64,000 bases of DNA from Williamsia sp. (GCA_015069695.1 JADCRZ010000011.1:1-64000), one strand, 5' to 3'; numbered from the stretch's first letter, positions 44,285-53,943 are shown. Numbers and translations are program-made. The notes: generated by a model not told the origin, from the sequence alone.

Positions 44285-47200
44285 ATGAAAAAGCTCCTGC
44301 TTGTAATTGCCTGCTTTTGCTTCCTGGTTTCTAACGCCAACGCCCAGGTTAAACCCAAAGCCCTGCCCACAGATAGTTCCTTGCGGGCCCTTGCCAATAA
44401 GTACGTTCACACACCAATCAAAAGGACTGTTGCGGCGAATGGAGATGTTTTCCTGCAGAGAGACCTGACGCCTTATCTGCAGGCAAATATCATCAAGGCG
44501 CCGGAAGTGGCACCGGCCGAGCTGGACAAGGGACACGACCACAAGGATGCCATGCTGCGTCTGTTCCTGAACCGGCCCCATCCCAGCGTCGCCACCCTGA
44601 ACAAATATTTTCTGGAAGCTGCTGCTGAATGGCATGTGCCGGTAAGCATCCTCAAAGCCGTGGGCCAGGTGCAAAGCAACTGGGCACAGGTATCTGAATC
44701 TGTCTATGGCTCCTGGGGTGTGACGGGGCTGATCGAAAACCCTTTTGTTCAACAGATCAGCCGGGCTGCTTCCCTGCTGCATGTGGAGGCAGAAGCGATC
44801 AGGAACGATGCAAGAACCAATATCCGGGCAGCAGCAGCGCTGCTTTCAGCTTATCAAAAAGATCCGGGAGCGGCTACACTGGAAGATTGGTTCCCTGCCG
44901 TACAATCGCTTACTGGTTTGCGTGATGAGACTATGAGGCGGGAGCTTGCCCTGCGCATATTTGACGTGATAAAGAACGGAAGCAAAACAGTTACATTGTG
45001 GGGTGAGATTATCTCGGTCGATCCGGTAGATGTCCATCTTCCCAAAGCCTATACAAAGCCGGATCCTGTTCCTTCACCATCCACGCAGCGCACGGCTGCC
45101 GTTGATTATCCCCTTGCGGTGCCTAATTTCACTTCCTGCAATTTCAACAACCGGCCTACCGGCAGCGTAGTAAAATATTATTTTGTGCATTATGTGGCAA
45201 CAGGTACATACCAGGGTGCCATCAGCTGGTTCAAAGACTGTTCATCGAGCGTAAGTGCGCATTATGTGATCCGGAATGGTGATGGGGAAATAAGCCAGGT
45301 AGTCGCGGAAAATGACCGGGCCTGGTCGCAGGGTGTTACCACGTACAACGATCTGGGGATCGGTGTAGAACACGAAGTGCTGGCGACCAATTTATCGATG
45401 TGGGAGAGTGAGCCCATGCTGGTGGCAGCAGCCAACCTGTGCATCAATGTTTGTAACCGGCGGGCCATACCCAAAGTGCGGCGCGGCACCAACGGAGATC
45501 CGGGTATCTATGGTCACAGCGATGTAAGGGCAACAGATTGTCCGAACCTGACCGATGCACGCTGGACAAATTTTTTAAGCCGCATCAACACTGTCAATGT
45601 AGCACCCCCGCTCTTATACAGCATCGGCAATCCGGCCAGCGGAACAGGGGTAATAGCTACCTGGAGGACCAATTTAGAACCCAATCTGGTAGGCTATCGA
45701 TTGTATTACGCAAACAGCGATGCGCTCACCGGCTGGTCGCTGGCCGCAGATGAAACAAAGCTCACTGCAGCTACAACTTCTGTAAGCCTGGATGCCGCGC
45801 AGTTCCTGGTTCCTCCGGCAGGCGATGTTTATCATTTTAAACTCACCGCAGTTGTAAGCAATGGCAGCAACCCGGTAGTGGAAAGCACAGCCAGCGATGT
45901 GTATTCCCGCTCATCGAATGCGAGCGGGCCAAAAGTGCTGATCGTAGATGGTTTTGACAGGACAACCGGTTCTTTCACCGGCTCTTCACATCAGTTTGTT
46001 ACCAGTTATTTTAAATCCCTGCGCAACAAGGCGTCGTTGCAGATAAGCAGTGTGGCCAATGAAAAGGTAGAGGATGGAACCTTTGTATTGAACAACTACA
46101 ACATGGTTGTCTGGTTTGTGGGGGATGAGTCCTCGGCAAACATTGTTTTCTCGACCGCTGAAAAAAATGCCATCAGCAGTTTTCTGAACGGGGGCGGAAA
46201 ACTGATTGTATCTGGTTCGGAGATCGCTTACAATTTTGGTAGGGTTAACCAGGCTACGACTGATACCGCCTTCTTAAAAAATTATTTAAAAGCTTCTTAC
46301 CTCAACGATGGCTCCAGCACCTATACTCCTGCTACGGGGATAGCAGGAACTCCCTTTGCCGGATTGAACATTCCGTTCGGTATTGTGTATCCGGAGGATT
46401 TTCCGGATGCTATCAACGCCGTCAACGGATCTGTAGAAATCCTGAATTACGCTGTTTCTCCCAACAAGGCCGGTGTGGCTTACAAAGGTAATTTTAGCAC
46501 AAGCACAACTCCGGGCGCCCTGATCTATCTTTCCTTTACCCTGGAGACGGCTGCAGATACTTCTATCACGGCCTTTATGGGAAAGGCCCTCGCATATTTC
46601 GATGTGCCGGTACTGACTGTTCCGGTTGCCAATGAAGACGCCGCAACCACACAAACGGGCTCGGCTAAACGCATCAATGTGCTTGCCAACGATTACGATA
46701 ATGGCGTGCCCATCAACCCGGCCGCAATCACCATCATTAGTCCACCAGGTCATGGCACAGCGGCCTCAGATGCAAGCGGCAATATCACGTATACATCCGA
46801 TGCCGGTTTTAGCGGCAGTGACACTTACCAGTACAGGGTACAAAATGTAAACGGACAGTTCTCTAATCCTACTACAGTCTCTATAACCGTAGTAGCCGCC
46901 GCAGCCTGCAATGCGGCTGCGCCTGAAGTAGATGATCTTTATCCCAAGCGGGACCTGAGAGGCGCGTGGGTGTCAACCGTATCCAATATCGACTGGCCAT
47001 CATCACGCACTCTTAATACCGGCCAGCAACAGGCTGAACTGATCAGGATACTGGACACCCTTTCTAAAACAGGCATCAATACTGTTTACCTGCAGGTGCG
47101 GCCCGAGTGTGATGCCTTGTACACTTCCACTTTAGAACCCTGGTCGTACTGGCTTACCAATGCACAGGGCACCGCCCCGAACCCGCTATGGGATCCGCTC

Positions 47201-48889
47201 CTTTTTGCCATTACAGAAGCGCATGCCAGGGGCATGCAATTGCATGCATGGCTGAACCCTTACCGCGCCAAGCAAAGCACGCCGGTGCTGGCTCCCAACC
47301 ATGTGGCTGTGCTGCACCCCGACTGGACCTTTGCATCCGGTACACTTACCATGCTCAATCCGGGTTTGCCGCAGGTAAGAAATTACCTGACCCAGGTGAT
47401 CGCAGACATCGCTGGCAGGTACGATATAGACGGCATCCACTTCGATGACTATTTTTATCCTTCAGCAGGCATGACCGGACAGGATACCGCCACGTTTGCC
47501 CAGAACAATCCAACCGGCATTGCTGCCATAGAAGACTGGCGCAGGAACAATGTGAACCTGCTGATCGCAAAAGTGTACGATACCCTTGCTGTTATCAATG
47601 CCGCCACCAACCGCAATATCCAGTTTGGCGTTAGTCCTTTCGGTATCTGGAAGAGCGGCACGCCGGCCGGCATTACAGGCACTTCTTCTTACAGCGCCAT
47701 GTACTGCGATCCCATTGCATGGCTGCAGGCAGGCAAGGTAGATTATATAGCGCCACAGCTTTACTGGAAGATCACCGGTGCACAGGATTACAACGCCCTG
47801 TCGAAATGGTGGAACGACCAGGGCATTGCATACGACCGGCACATCTATCCCGGACTGGCGCTTTACAAAATGAGTGATGCCAACAACTGGGCTGCCACTG
47901 AAATTGAAAACCAGGTTATCATGAACCGGGATCAAAGTCATGAGCAGGTAAAGGGCCAGGTCTTATTCAGCACCCAGCAACTCATGGCGAACATCAAAGG
48001 CGTGAAAACCCTGCTGCAAGCCAACCAGTTCCGCTATCCTGCATTTGCGCCAGCCATGTCCTGGAAAGATCCTGTTTGTCCGAACGCGCCGCTCAGCGTA
48101 AGAAAGGAAGGCGATACCCTGCGCTGGGATGGACCGGCACCGGCAGCTGACGGAGACCTGCCAAAGAGATACGTCGTTTACCGCTTTGCAGATGCAACAG
48201 AAGCAGCCAGCCATGTCAACGACGGCAAAAGGGTTTACAAGATTGTATCCGGAACCCAAACTGCCTTGTCTATCGGCGATGCAGGCGGCGGTTATTTTAT
48301 GATAACCGCACTCGACAAAAACAACAATGAGAGTGAACTCAGCAGCACCGGTGTGTTGCCGCTGACCGGACTTACCCTGGATGTGAAGCTATCCGGCAAC
48401 ACGGCACGCATTCACTGGGCCACGCTTACGGAAACGGCTACCCGAAATTTTGAAGTAGAAAGGAGTGAGGATGGCCGGAACTTTACCCGCATAGCTACAG
48501 CAGCAGCAGCTGGCACGAGTGTGGCAAAAAGGGAATATAGCATACAGGATTTTCTTTCAGCAGAAGGTCTTTACTACTACCGGATCAAAAGCATCGACAT
48601 CGATGGAAGAGCAGGTTATTCTACCATCGCATCCATCTTCTATCATCCTGTTGCGGACGAGGTTATACTTGGGCCCAATCCTTTTGTAACAGGCATCAAT
48701 ATCAGTCACCTGACAGGCGTGAAGCAGCTGGACATCATCGACCAGTCGGGCAGGATCGTATTCAGCAAAACACTGAACAACCAACAGTCGATCAGATTGG
48801 AACTGCCCCATTTGCCTGGCGGATTGTATCATTTGAAACTGACAAAGGCGGATGGACAGGCCATCTATAAGAAGGTCGTTAAGTTGTGA
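44285..48889 (+). CDS. Giant T9SS-exported peptidoglycan-degrading protein: transglycosylase-like, amidase and DigH/GHL10-like domains
   Basis: This 1534-residue protein has a signal peptide (1-20, NANAQ). Domains in order: a lytic-transglycosylase-like helical domain (~85-240, VSILKAVGQVQSNW then YGSWGVTGL); an N-acetylmuramoyl-L-alanine amidase 2 domain (~295-435) with zinc ligands His302 (FVHYVATG), His411 (YGHSDV) and Cys419 (ATDCPN); a fibronectin-like module (~445-540); a GATase-like fold (~548-775, KVLIVDGFDR); a cadherin/Big-like module (~780-870); a GHL10 glycosidase (~885-1250, LRGAWVSTVSNIDWPS, then GIHFDDYF); two fibronectin-like modules; and a T9SS type A tail. GHL10 is the family of DigH (YddW), which cuts peptide-free glycan. 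It is a single gene with a strong terminator downstream. Confidence 0.85.
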   Translation: MKKLLLVIACFCFLVSNANAQVKPKALPTDSSLRALANKYVHTPIKRTVAANGDVFLQRDLTPYLQANIIKAPEVAPAELDKGHDHKDAMLRLFLNRPHPSVATLNKYFLEAAAEWHVPVSILKAVGQVQSNWAQVSESVYGSWGVTGLIENPFVQQISRAASLLHVEAEAIRNDARTNIRAAAALLSAYQKDPGAATLEDWFPAVQSLTGLRDETMRRELALRIFDVIKNGSKTVTLWGEIISVDPVDVHLPKAYTKPDPVPSPSTQRTAAVDYPLAVPNFTSCNFNNRPTGSVVKYYFVHYVATGTYQGAISWFKDCSSSVSAHYVIRNGDGEISQVVAENDRAWSQGVTTYNDLGIGVEHEVLATNLSMWESEPMLVAAANLCINVCNRRAIPKVRRGTNGDPGIYGHSDVRATDCPNLTDARWTNFLSRINTVNVAPPLLYSIGNPASGTGVIATWRTNLEPNLVGYRLYYANSDALTGWSLAADETKLTAATTSVSLDAAQFLVPPAGDVYHFKLTAVVSNGSNPVVESTASDVYSRSSNASGPKVLIVDGFDRTTGSFTGSSHQFVTSYFKSLRNKASLQISSVANEKVEDGTFVLNNYNMVVWFVGDESSANIVFSTAEKNAISSFLNGGGKLIVSGSEIAYNFGRVNQATTDTAFLKNYLKASYLNDGSSTYTPATGIAGTPFAGLNIPFGIVYPEDFPDAINAVNGSVEILNYAVSPNKAGVAYKGNFSTSTTPGALIYLSFTLETAADTSITAFMGKALAYFDVPVLTVPVANEDAATTQTGSAKRINVLANDYDNGVPINPAAITIISPPGHGTAASDASGNITYTSDAGFSGSDTYQYRVQNVNGQFSNPTTVSITVVAAAACNAAAPEVDDLYPKRDLRGAWVSTVSNIDWPSSRTLNTGQQQAELIRILDTLSKTGINTVYLQVRPECDALYTSTLEPWSYWLTNAQGTAPNPLWDPLLFAITEAHARGMQLHAWLNPYRAKQSTPVLAPNHVAVLHPDWTFASGTLTMLNPGLPQVRNYLTQVIADIAGRYDIDGIHFDDYFYPSAGMTGQDTATFAQNNPTGIAAIEDWRRNNVNLLIAKVYDTLAVINAATNRNIQFGVSPFGIWKSGTPAGITGTSSYSAMYCDPIAWLQAGKVDYIAPQLYWKITGAQDYNALSKWWNDQGIAYDRHIYPGLALYKMSDANNWAATEIENQVIMNRDQSHEQVKGQVLFSTQQLMANIKGVKTLLQANQFRYPAFAPAMSWKDPVCPNAPLSVRKEGDTLRWDGPAPAADGDLPKRYVVYRFADATEAASHVNDGKRVYKIVSGTQTALSIGDAGGGYFMITALDKNNNESELSSTGVLPLTGLTLDVKLSGNTARIHWATLTETATRNFEVERSEDGRNFTRIATAAAAGTSVAKREYSIQDFLSAEGLYYYRIKSIDIDGRAGYSTIASIFYHPVADEVILGPNPFVTGINISHLTGVKQLDIIDQSGRIVFSKTLNNQQSIRLELPHLPGGLYHLKLTKADGQAIYKKVVKL

Positions 48890-48927
48890 TGAATGATAAA
48901 TAGCGTGCGTCCCGTAGCAGGACTATA

Positions 48928-49014
48928 CCTGAACCCACCCCTGCGCCTCCCAGGAGGGGATAAGAATGTGCACTTGTGTTATCCCCTCCTGGGAGGCGCA
49001 GGGGTGGGTTCAGG
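48928..49014. repeat. Palindromic repeat family A: full 36-bp inverted pair
   Basis: Two perfect 36-bp arms (48928-48963 and 48979-49014) flank a 15-bp centre. Each arm begins with the AACCCACCCCTGC core and itself contains a short hairpin (CCTCC-CA-GGAGG). Related copies are at 52270 and, as a half-copy, 33535. Confidence 0.92.
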
Positions 49015-49070
49015 CCAATACAGGCTTGAGGTTCGGTACATAACGTTTTGTAGCACAGAACACACCGCCA

Positions 49071-49113
49071 TCAAAACCAAAAGCCGCCTTTAGAGGGCGG
49101 CTTTTGGTTTTGA
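49071..49113. terminator. Bidirectional intrinsic terminator
   Basis: A perfect 18-bp stem (49071-49088 with 49096-49113) with a 7-base loop has A-rich and T-rich sides on both strands. It separates the convergent giant peptidoglycan-protein gene (+) and the SDR gene (-). Confidence 0.9.
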
Positions 49114-49168
49114 TTGTCTTTTTCTTATCTCTTCAATTTCCTTCCAGCGTAAAGGCAATCAGGTTATG

Positions 49169-50038
49169 TTAAACGGTTGGGGTGCCGCCTGTTACCTGGA
49201 TCGTGGAGCCTGTCATGTAGCTGGAGCCTTCAGAAGCCAGTAAAACATAGGCGGCTGCAAGCTCTGCCGGTTGACCGGCCCTTTGCAGGGGCGTATCCTT
49301 TCCGAAATTTTTTACTTTTTCAGCGGGCATGGTAGAAGGGATCAGCGGCGTCCAGATCGGGCCGGGTGCCACGCAATTGACCCGAATGCCTTTTTCTGCC
49401 CAGAGTTGTCCCAGTCCGGCGGTGAAGTTCTGGATCGCTCCTTTGGTAGTAGCGTAAGCCAGCAGATTGGGAGAGGGCTTATATGCATTCACAGAGGTGG
49501 TGTTCACCACTGTACTGCCGGGTTTCATGTGCGCTTCGGCTGCCTTGCACAGGTAGAACATGGCAATGATATTTGTCCTGAATGTGCGGTCCAGCTCCTC
49601 GCTGGTGATGTCCTGCAGCGATTCATAGGTCTTTTGATAAGCAGCGTTGTTGACCAGGATGTCTACCTTTCCGAATGCGTCAACGGCCTGCTCAACTATT
49701 TTTTTGCAATGCGCTTCTTCCTGGATATCGCCCGGTACCAGCACTGCTTTGCGGCCGGCTTCTTCTATCCATTTCGCGGTTTCCTTTGCATCTTCATCTT
49801 CGTTCAGATATGCGATCAGCACATCGGCGCCTTCCCGCGCGAATGCAATTGCAACGGCGCGGCCAATACCTGAATCGCCGCCTGTTATGATCGCTGCTTT
49901 GCCGGCTAGTTTGCCGGAGCCTTTGTATGATTTTTCCCCGTGATCAGCCTTGGGCGTCATGTCCTCCTCCGAGCCCGGAATGGGTTGGCTTTGCTCGGGA
50001 TAAGGAGGCTGGGGATATTTTTCTTTGGGATCTTGCAT
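49169..50038 (-). CDS. SDR-family oxidoreductase (YdaD/general-stress-like)
   Basis: This ~289-residue short-chain dehydrogenase has a proline-rich N-terminus (PQPPYPEQSQPIPG), a Rossmann motif (AIITGGDSGIGRAVA), NNAAYQ, a catalytic Ser (VVNTTSVNAY) and the Tyr-Lys pair in LLAYATTKGA. The proline-rich leader and GEKSYKGSGKLAGKAA are usual for the general-stress SDR group (YdaD/YhdF-like), which reduces aldehydes or ketones. I chose the ATG at 50038; another at 50059 would add seven residues. It stands alone between the strong terminator at 49071 and a hairpin at 50116. Confidence 0.88.
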   Translation of the reverse strand: MQDPKEKYPQPPYPEQSQPIPGSEEDMTPKADHGEKSYKGSGKLAGKAAIITGGDSGIGRAVAIAFAREGADVLIAYLNEDEDAKETAKWIEEAGRKAVLVPGDIQEEAHCKKIVEQAVDAFGKVDILVNNAAYQKTYESLQDITSEELDRTFRTNIIAMFYLCKAAEAHMKPGSTVVNTTSVNAYKPSPNLLAYATTKGAIQNFTAGLGQLWAEKGIRVNCVAPGPIWTPLIPSTMPAEKVKNFGKDTPLQRAGQPAELAAAYVLLASEGSSYMTGSTIQVTGGTPTV

Positions 50039-50115
50039 GGTGTTATCAGATAGAGTCATAATAGGTGTGTTTATTACTTCTGTGACTATCAACCTCTATG
50101 CCTTCCCATTGTATG

Positions 50116-50149
50116 TGGGCAGGCCCTGGTTACTACCGGGGCCTGCCCA
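50116..50149. terminator. GC-rich hairpin between the vWA and SDR genes
   Basis: A 15-bp stem with one G-T pair (50116-50130 with 50135-50149) closes a 4-base loop. The T-run follows it on the plus strand, and an A-run precedes it on the minus strand. It may end the minus-strand vWA transcript, though its polarity is unusual. Confidence 0.5.
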
Positions 50150-50273
50150 ATATTTTTTGCATGCATTAGTGGAAAAAGAACCTAGTGGTGGGGAATAAAA
50201 AGTACATCCTGTTTTTACGACAGCTGCTGCTTACGCCTCACATGAGGCAACAGTACACTGATACCAGCAAGCC

Positions 50274-52193
50274 TTACTCCTCGTTTACCGCCAGTTCTTT
50301 ACTGAGCTTCCGGGCTTTTTGAACCAGTTTCAGAAACTCTTTGCGGTAACCTCCCGGATCATAGCCGGAAGCATGCGCAGCCAGCTGTTCGGTATGGGAC
50401 CAGCTGCTGTTGGCCTTGTAAGATGAGTTGCGCAGCAACAGGCCGAACTGGGCGACAGCAGCGGCAAAACGCAGGTTTTCAGAGGCAGCATCAACAGAAA
50501 TTTCCTTGTCGGGTACAGCTTGCTCAAGAAGCTTGCTCACATCTCCCTGGGGTTGTTTGTACCGCAGTTTGATGTTCATCAGCTCACCGGCAAAATCAAG
50601 TGGTTTTACTGCTTCTTTTGGCTTTTGATAACGAAGTGCATCTACAGAATTCAGTTCTTTGCTTTTTACGCCAACAGGAATAATTTCATACAGCGCAGTT
50701 ACGGTATGCCCGCTACCCAGCTCGCCCGCATCTTTTTTGTCGTTGTTGAAATCTTCCTGGGCCAGCAACCGGTTTTCATAGCCGAACAGGCGGTAGCCCT
50801 GTACTTTGGCCGGGTTGAATTCTATCTGCAGTTTCACATCTTTTGCAATGGTAAAAAGCGTTCCGCCAAATTCGTTTACCAGCACCTTTTTGGCTTCGTT
50901 CAGGTTGTCGATATAAGCGTGATTTCCGTTGCCTTTATCGGCCAGCTTTTGCATTTTTGCATCCTGGTAGTTGCCCATTCCATAACCCAGCACGGTCAGA
51001 AAAACACCGCTTTTTCTTTCTTCTTCTATCAGCCTTTCCATGGCATCATCGCTGCTGGCACCTACATTAAAATCTCCGTCCGTACAAAGAATGACCCTGT
51101 TGTTGCCATTCTGGACAAAATTTTCTTTCGCTGTTTTGTAAGCAAGCAGAATGCCCGCCCCGCCTGCTGTTGAGCCCCCGGCTTCCAATCTCTCCAGTGC
51201 CCCGGTGATAGCTGCTTTATCCGTTCCGGGGGTGGGAGGAAGGACAAGTCCGGCATTGCCTGCATACACAACGATCGATACCCTGTCCTGCTCCCTGAGC
51301 TGCTCGGTTAATAATTTCATGGATGCTTTTACCAGGGGCAGCTTGTTCTCTGCCTGCATGCTGCCGCTTACATCGATCAAGAAGGTCAGGTTGGAAGAGG
51401 GCAGTTTCTCTGTTGGCATTTTCTTTCCCTGCAACCCGATGCTTACCAGCCGGTGTTCCCTGTTCCACGGACAGGCAGCTATTTCAGTGTTGATCGAAAA
51501 CGGATCCTGGCCGCCTGGCTGGGGGTAATTGTATGTGAAGTAGTTGATCATTTCTTCGATCCGCACGGCACCCGCAGGAGGAAGCTGGTTGTAGCTGAGC
51601 ATCCGGCGCACATTGCTGTACGAAGCGGCATCTACATCAATGGAAAAGGTGGAAAGCGGATTGTCGGTGGCTTTTAAAAAGGGATTTTCCTCAATCTTGC
51701 CGTAGCCTTCGCGGTCTATATCATTGTTATATCTCCATGCGTCGCCGGCCCCTTTTTTGCCTTTGCGTGGCGCATCATACCCGGTAACACCCAGGCCAGG
51801 CGCATAACCGGACAGTTGTTTCTGAACTGCACCCGTAAGTGCCGATTTTTGCTGGCTGCCGTAGCCAACAATGACCACTTCCTGCAGGGCTTGGGTAGCA
51901 GGTTTAAGTTTCACTGTGATCTCTTGCTCGTTTTTTACTTTTACTTCTGTTGTTTCGTATCCAACATAAGACATCACCAGGGTTGCTTTTGTGCCCGGAA
52001 CTTCAAGCGAGAACCGGCCTGCACTGTCGGTTACAGTCCTGTTTTGCGTTTCCTTTACAACGACCGTAACATTCGGTAAAGCGACCCCCTTTTCATTTGT
52101 AACCCGGCCGTTTGCCGTGAAATTTTTTGTAAAACTAAATGCCGTAAAAAGGACGGCCAGCAGCATACTGATACCCAGTATTTTTATTTTCAT
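50274..52193 (-). CDS. von Willebrand factor A protein with carboxypeptidase-regulatory-like domain and SusC-like motif
   Basis: This ~639-residue protein has a signal peptide, a carboxypeptidase-regulatory-like domain (~30-105, TNEKGVALPNVTVVV then YVGYETTEV), then VVIVGYGSQQKSALTGAV, which copies the SusC plug signature, though no barrel follows. A vWA domain comes next with the metal site LTFLIDVSGSMQAEN, followed by a C-terminal part usual for YfbK-like proteins. vWA domains bind proteins through a metal ion. I use ATG 52193; another lies nine bases upstream. It sits between the SDR gene and a related regulatory-domain gene on the same strand. Confidence 0.82.
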   Translation of the reverse strand: MKIKILGISMLLAVLFTAFSFTKNFTANGRVTNEKGVALPNVTVVVKETQNRTVTDSAGRFSLEVPGTKATLVMSYVGYETTEVKVKNEQEITVKLKPATQALQEVVIVGYGSQQKSALTGAVQKQLSGYAPGLGVTGYDAPRKGKKGAGDAWRYNNDIDREGYGKIEENPFLKATDNPLSTFSIDVDAASYSNVRRMLSYNQLPPAGAVRIEEMINYFTYNYPQPGGQDPFSINTEIAACPWNREHRLVSIGLQGKKMPTEKLPSSNLTFLIDVSGSMQAENKLPLVKASMKLLTEQLREQDRVSIVVYAGNAGLVLPPTPGTDKAAITGALERLEAGGSTAGGAGILLAYKTAKENFVQNGNNRVILCTDGDFNVGASSDDAMERLIEEERKSGVFLTVLGYGMGNYQDAKMQKLADKGNGNHAYIDNLNEAKKVLVNEFGGTLFTIAKDVKLQIEFNPAKVQGYRLFGYENRLLAQEDFNNDKKDAGELGSGHTVTALYEIIPVGVKSKELNSVDALRYQKPKEAVKPLDFAGELMNIKLRYKQPQGDVSKLLEQAVPDKEISVDAASENLRFAAAVAQFGLLLRNSSYKANSSWSHTEQLAAHASGYDPGGYRKEFLKLVQKARKLSKELAVNEE

Positions 52194-52269
52194 AACATAC
52201 ATTTTCTGTTTTTTTAATTGGAAAGAATTGGGGATAAGCTTGTTTCTTTACTTTACTTGTTTATGCCGG

Positions 52270-52309
52270 AACCCACCCCTGCACCTCCCGGGAGGGGCAG
52301 GGGTGGGTT
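52270..52309. repeat. Palindromic repeat family A: 40-bp near-perfect palindrome
   Basis: Bases 52270-52309 form a 40-bp palindrome with one mismatched pair. The ends (AACCCACCCCTGC) match the repeats at 48928 and 33535. It lies between two minus-strand genes. Confidence 0.88.
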
Positions 52310-52384
52310 ATAGACTGCCATGCCAAGCTTCTCAATTCAAAGCAGGCATGATTCACGTAAATATTTCACATCAGTCCGCATTAA

Positions 52385-53755
52385 TCAAGGAACTATGATC
52401 TTTTCGATAAACTTCTTATTGGAAGTGGTGTTGATCGCCTTGAGGTAGTACACGCCGGAACCCATTGTGGCTGGTACGGGAAGCAGGAAGTCCGGGTTTT
52501 TGCCGGCTTGCTTTACCTGCTTTTCGAAATACAGCCTGCCTGCATTGTCGAAGAGCTGGATGGCATAGTCTCCTTCTGATCTGAAGTAAAGATGCAGGTT
52601 CTGCCTCTTCGCTACGGGATTCGGAAATACTTTAAACAATTCATTGCGCAATAGCTTTTGTACAAAGGTGTTGAGGGTGTCAATCCTGGTTACGGTCTCG
52701 ACAACGGAATACGCGCCAACTCTTCCCACCAATGTATTCACTGGATAGCCTGTTACTGTGACTGTATCTAATCCCCTTTTCGATTCCAGCGCCAATTGCA
52801 CATTGATTGGTTCGTTCTGATGAAGCCCGATCTTCGTACAGGTTTGTTCATAACCGGTATGGCTAGCCGATAAACTTAATTCTTTGTTGCCGGACTCCGT
52901 AGAAAAGGAAAAGTTTCCTTCACTGTCTGCTATCAAAACCTTGTCAAGATCTTTTATTGCAATAGTTGCATACGGCAGGGGTTCTCTGTTTTTGTCTACA
53001 ACCCTTCCCTTTATGGTAACCTCCTTGGGCTTTGCATCCTGGAACTCAGGGGGCTTAACTACTTTCACATGTCTTGCCTTTATAGTGCCATAGCCCAATA
53101 CCACAATCTCTTCCGGTTTAAGTTTTACAATAACAGGATCTGTATGATTGCTATTTACTTCAATTTCCTGTGTTTCGTACCCAATGCAGCTAATCTGGAG
53201 TTTACTTGTTTGATTTGCAATTTTCGGGCTTAAAGAAAAGCTTCCGGCATTGTCTGAAAGAGCGCTCGTTTTTGTTCCTTTGAGCAGGATAGTGGCCTCT
53301 TTTATCGCAATGCCGTTTTCTGAGAGAACCCTTCCTTGGATCATAATAGCGCTTGACTTTACCACTACTACATCGCCCATTAGTTTGGGTACAGGTGGTG
53401 CTTCACGGGCTATGGCCGGCTTACCCATTACCTCTTTATCCTGGCAAGCTGCTGATACGGATACAATCAACAGCGGAACAAGCGATGAGAGCGCGATCTT
53501 ATAGGGCTTTACAAAGTAGGAAATTTCTTTGGGCTCTTTAACCATCGGTCTTTCTAACTGGTCATGCATGAAACGGCCGCAGGTATTGCCGGCAGCTTTG
53601 GATAAGACATCCAGTATCTGGCTGTCGCTCATCCGGCTAAAATCAACCACTTGTTTTGCACAGCTCTGGCAAAAGCGTCCCTGTTGTACAGGTGACATGG
53701 CATTCCAGTTCTCATGGCATGGCTCTTTCACATGGAGGTAGATTTCTTTGCTCAT
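52385..53755 (-). CDS. Cys-rich N-terminal domain, two carboxypeptidase-regulatory-like domains and a T9SS tail
   Basis: This 456-residue protein begins with a cytoplasmic-looking zinc-ribbon-like domain (~10-65): CHENWNAM, GRFCQSCAKQVVDFS, and NTCGRF, with C13, C29, C32 and C59. A membrane or lipoprotein-type segment follows (~86-104, LVPLLIVSVSAAC). Then come two carboxypeptidase-regulatory-like domains separated by IVVLGYGTIKA, and finally TVTGYP and a T9SS-type C-terminus (FKVFPNPVAKRQ then GSGVYYLKAI). The same N-terminal pattern occurs in several Bacteroidota envelope proteins such as TonB-like ones. Export of the tail past an internal membrane segment is puzzling. Divergent from the sigma factor gene. 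Confidence 0.75.
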   Translation of the reverse strand: MSKEIYLHVKEPCHENWNAMSPVQQGRFCQSCAKQVVDFSRMSDSQILDVLSKAAGNTCGRFMHDQLERPMVKEPKEISYFVKPYKIALSSLVPLLIVSVSAACQDKEVMGKPAIAREAPPVPKLMGDVVVVKSSAIMIQGRVLSENGIAIKEATILLKGTKTSALSDNAGSFSLSPKIANQTSKLQISCIGYETQEIEVNSNHTDPVIVKLKPEEIVVLGYGTIKARHVKVVKPPEFQDAKPKEVTIKGRVVDKNREPLPYATIAIKDLDKVLIADSEGNFSFSTESGNKELSLSASHTGYEQTCTKIGLHQNEPINVQLALESKRGLDTVTVTGYPVNTLVGRVGAYSVVETVTRIDTLNTFVQKLLRNELFKVFPNPVAKRQNLHLYFRSEGDYAIQLFDNAGRLYFEKQVKQAGKNPDFLLPVPATMGSGVYYLKAINTTSNKKFIEKIIVP

Positions 53756-53943
53756 TGATCTGTTTTTTTTATGGATGCGGATAAAATTCGGATTACATAA
53801 AGCGCAGGAAATAATTTTTTTAAAAGAAAATGGATGCTTGCTGGTTCTTTCTCTCTTTGTTTCCCAATAACAGCTAGCGGGCAGCAGTGAGATGTATGCA
53901 GAGATTTTTAAGGAAGGGTTCGTACATTTAATGCTGAAAGTAT

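Noticed and set aside
48928-49014. CRISPR-like or IS inverted repeats
   Set aside because: Only one inverted pair is present, with no spacers, no transposase and no target-site duplication.
48893-49093. 66-codon plus-strand ORF after the giant peptidoglycan gene
   Set aside because: It is translated from the palindromic repeat and the terminator, not from a gene.
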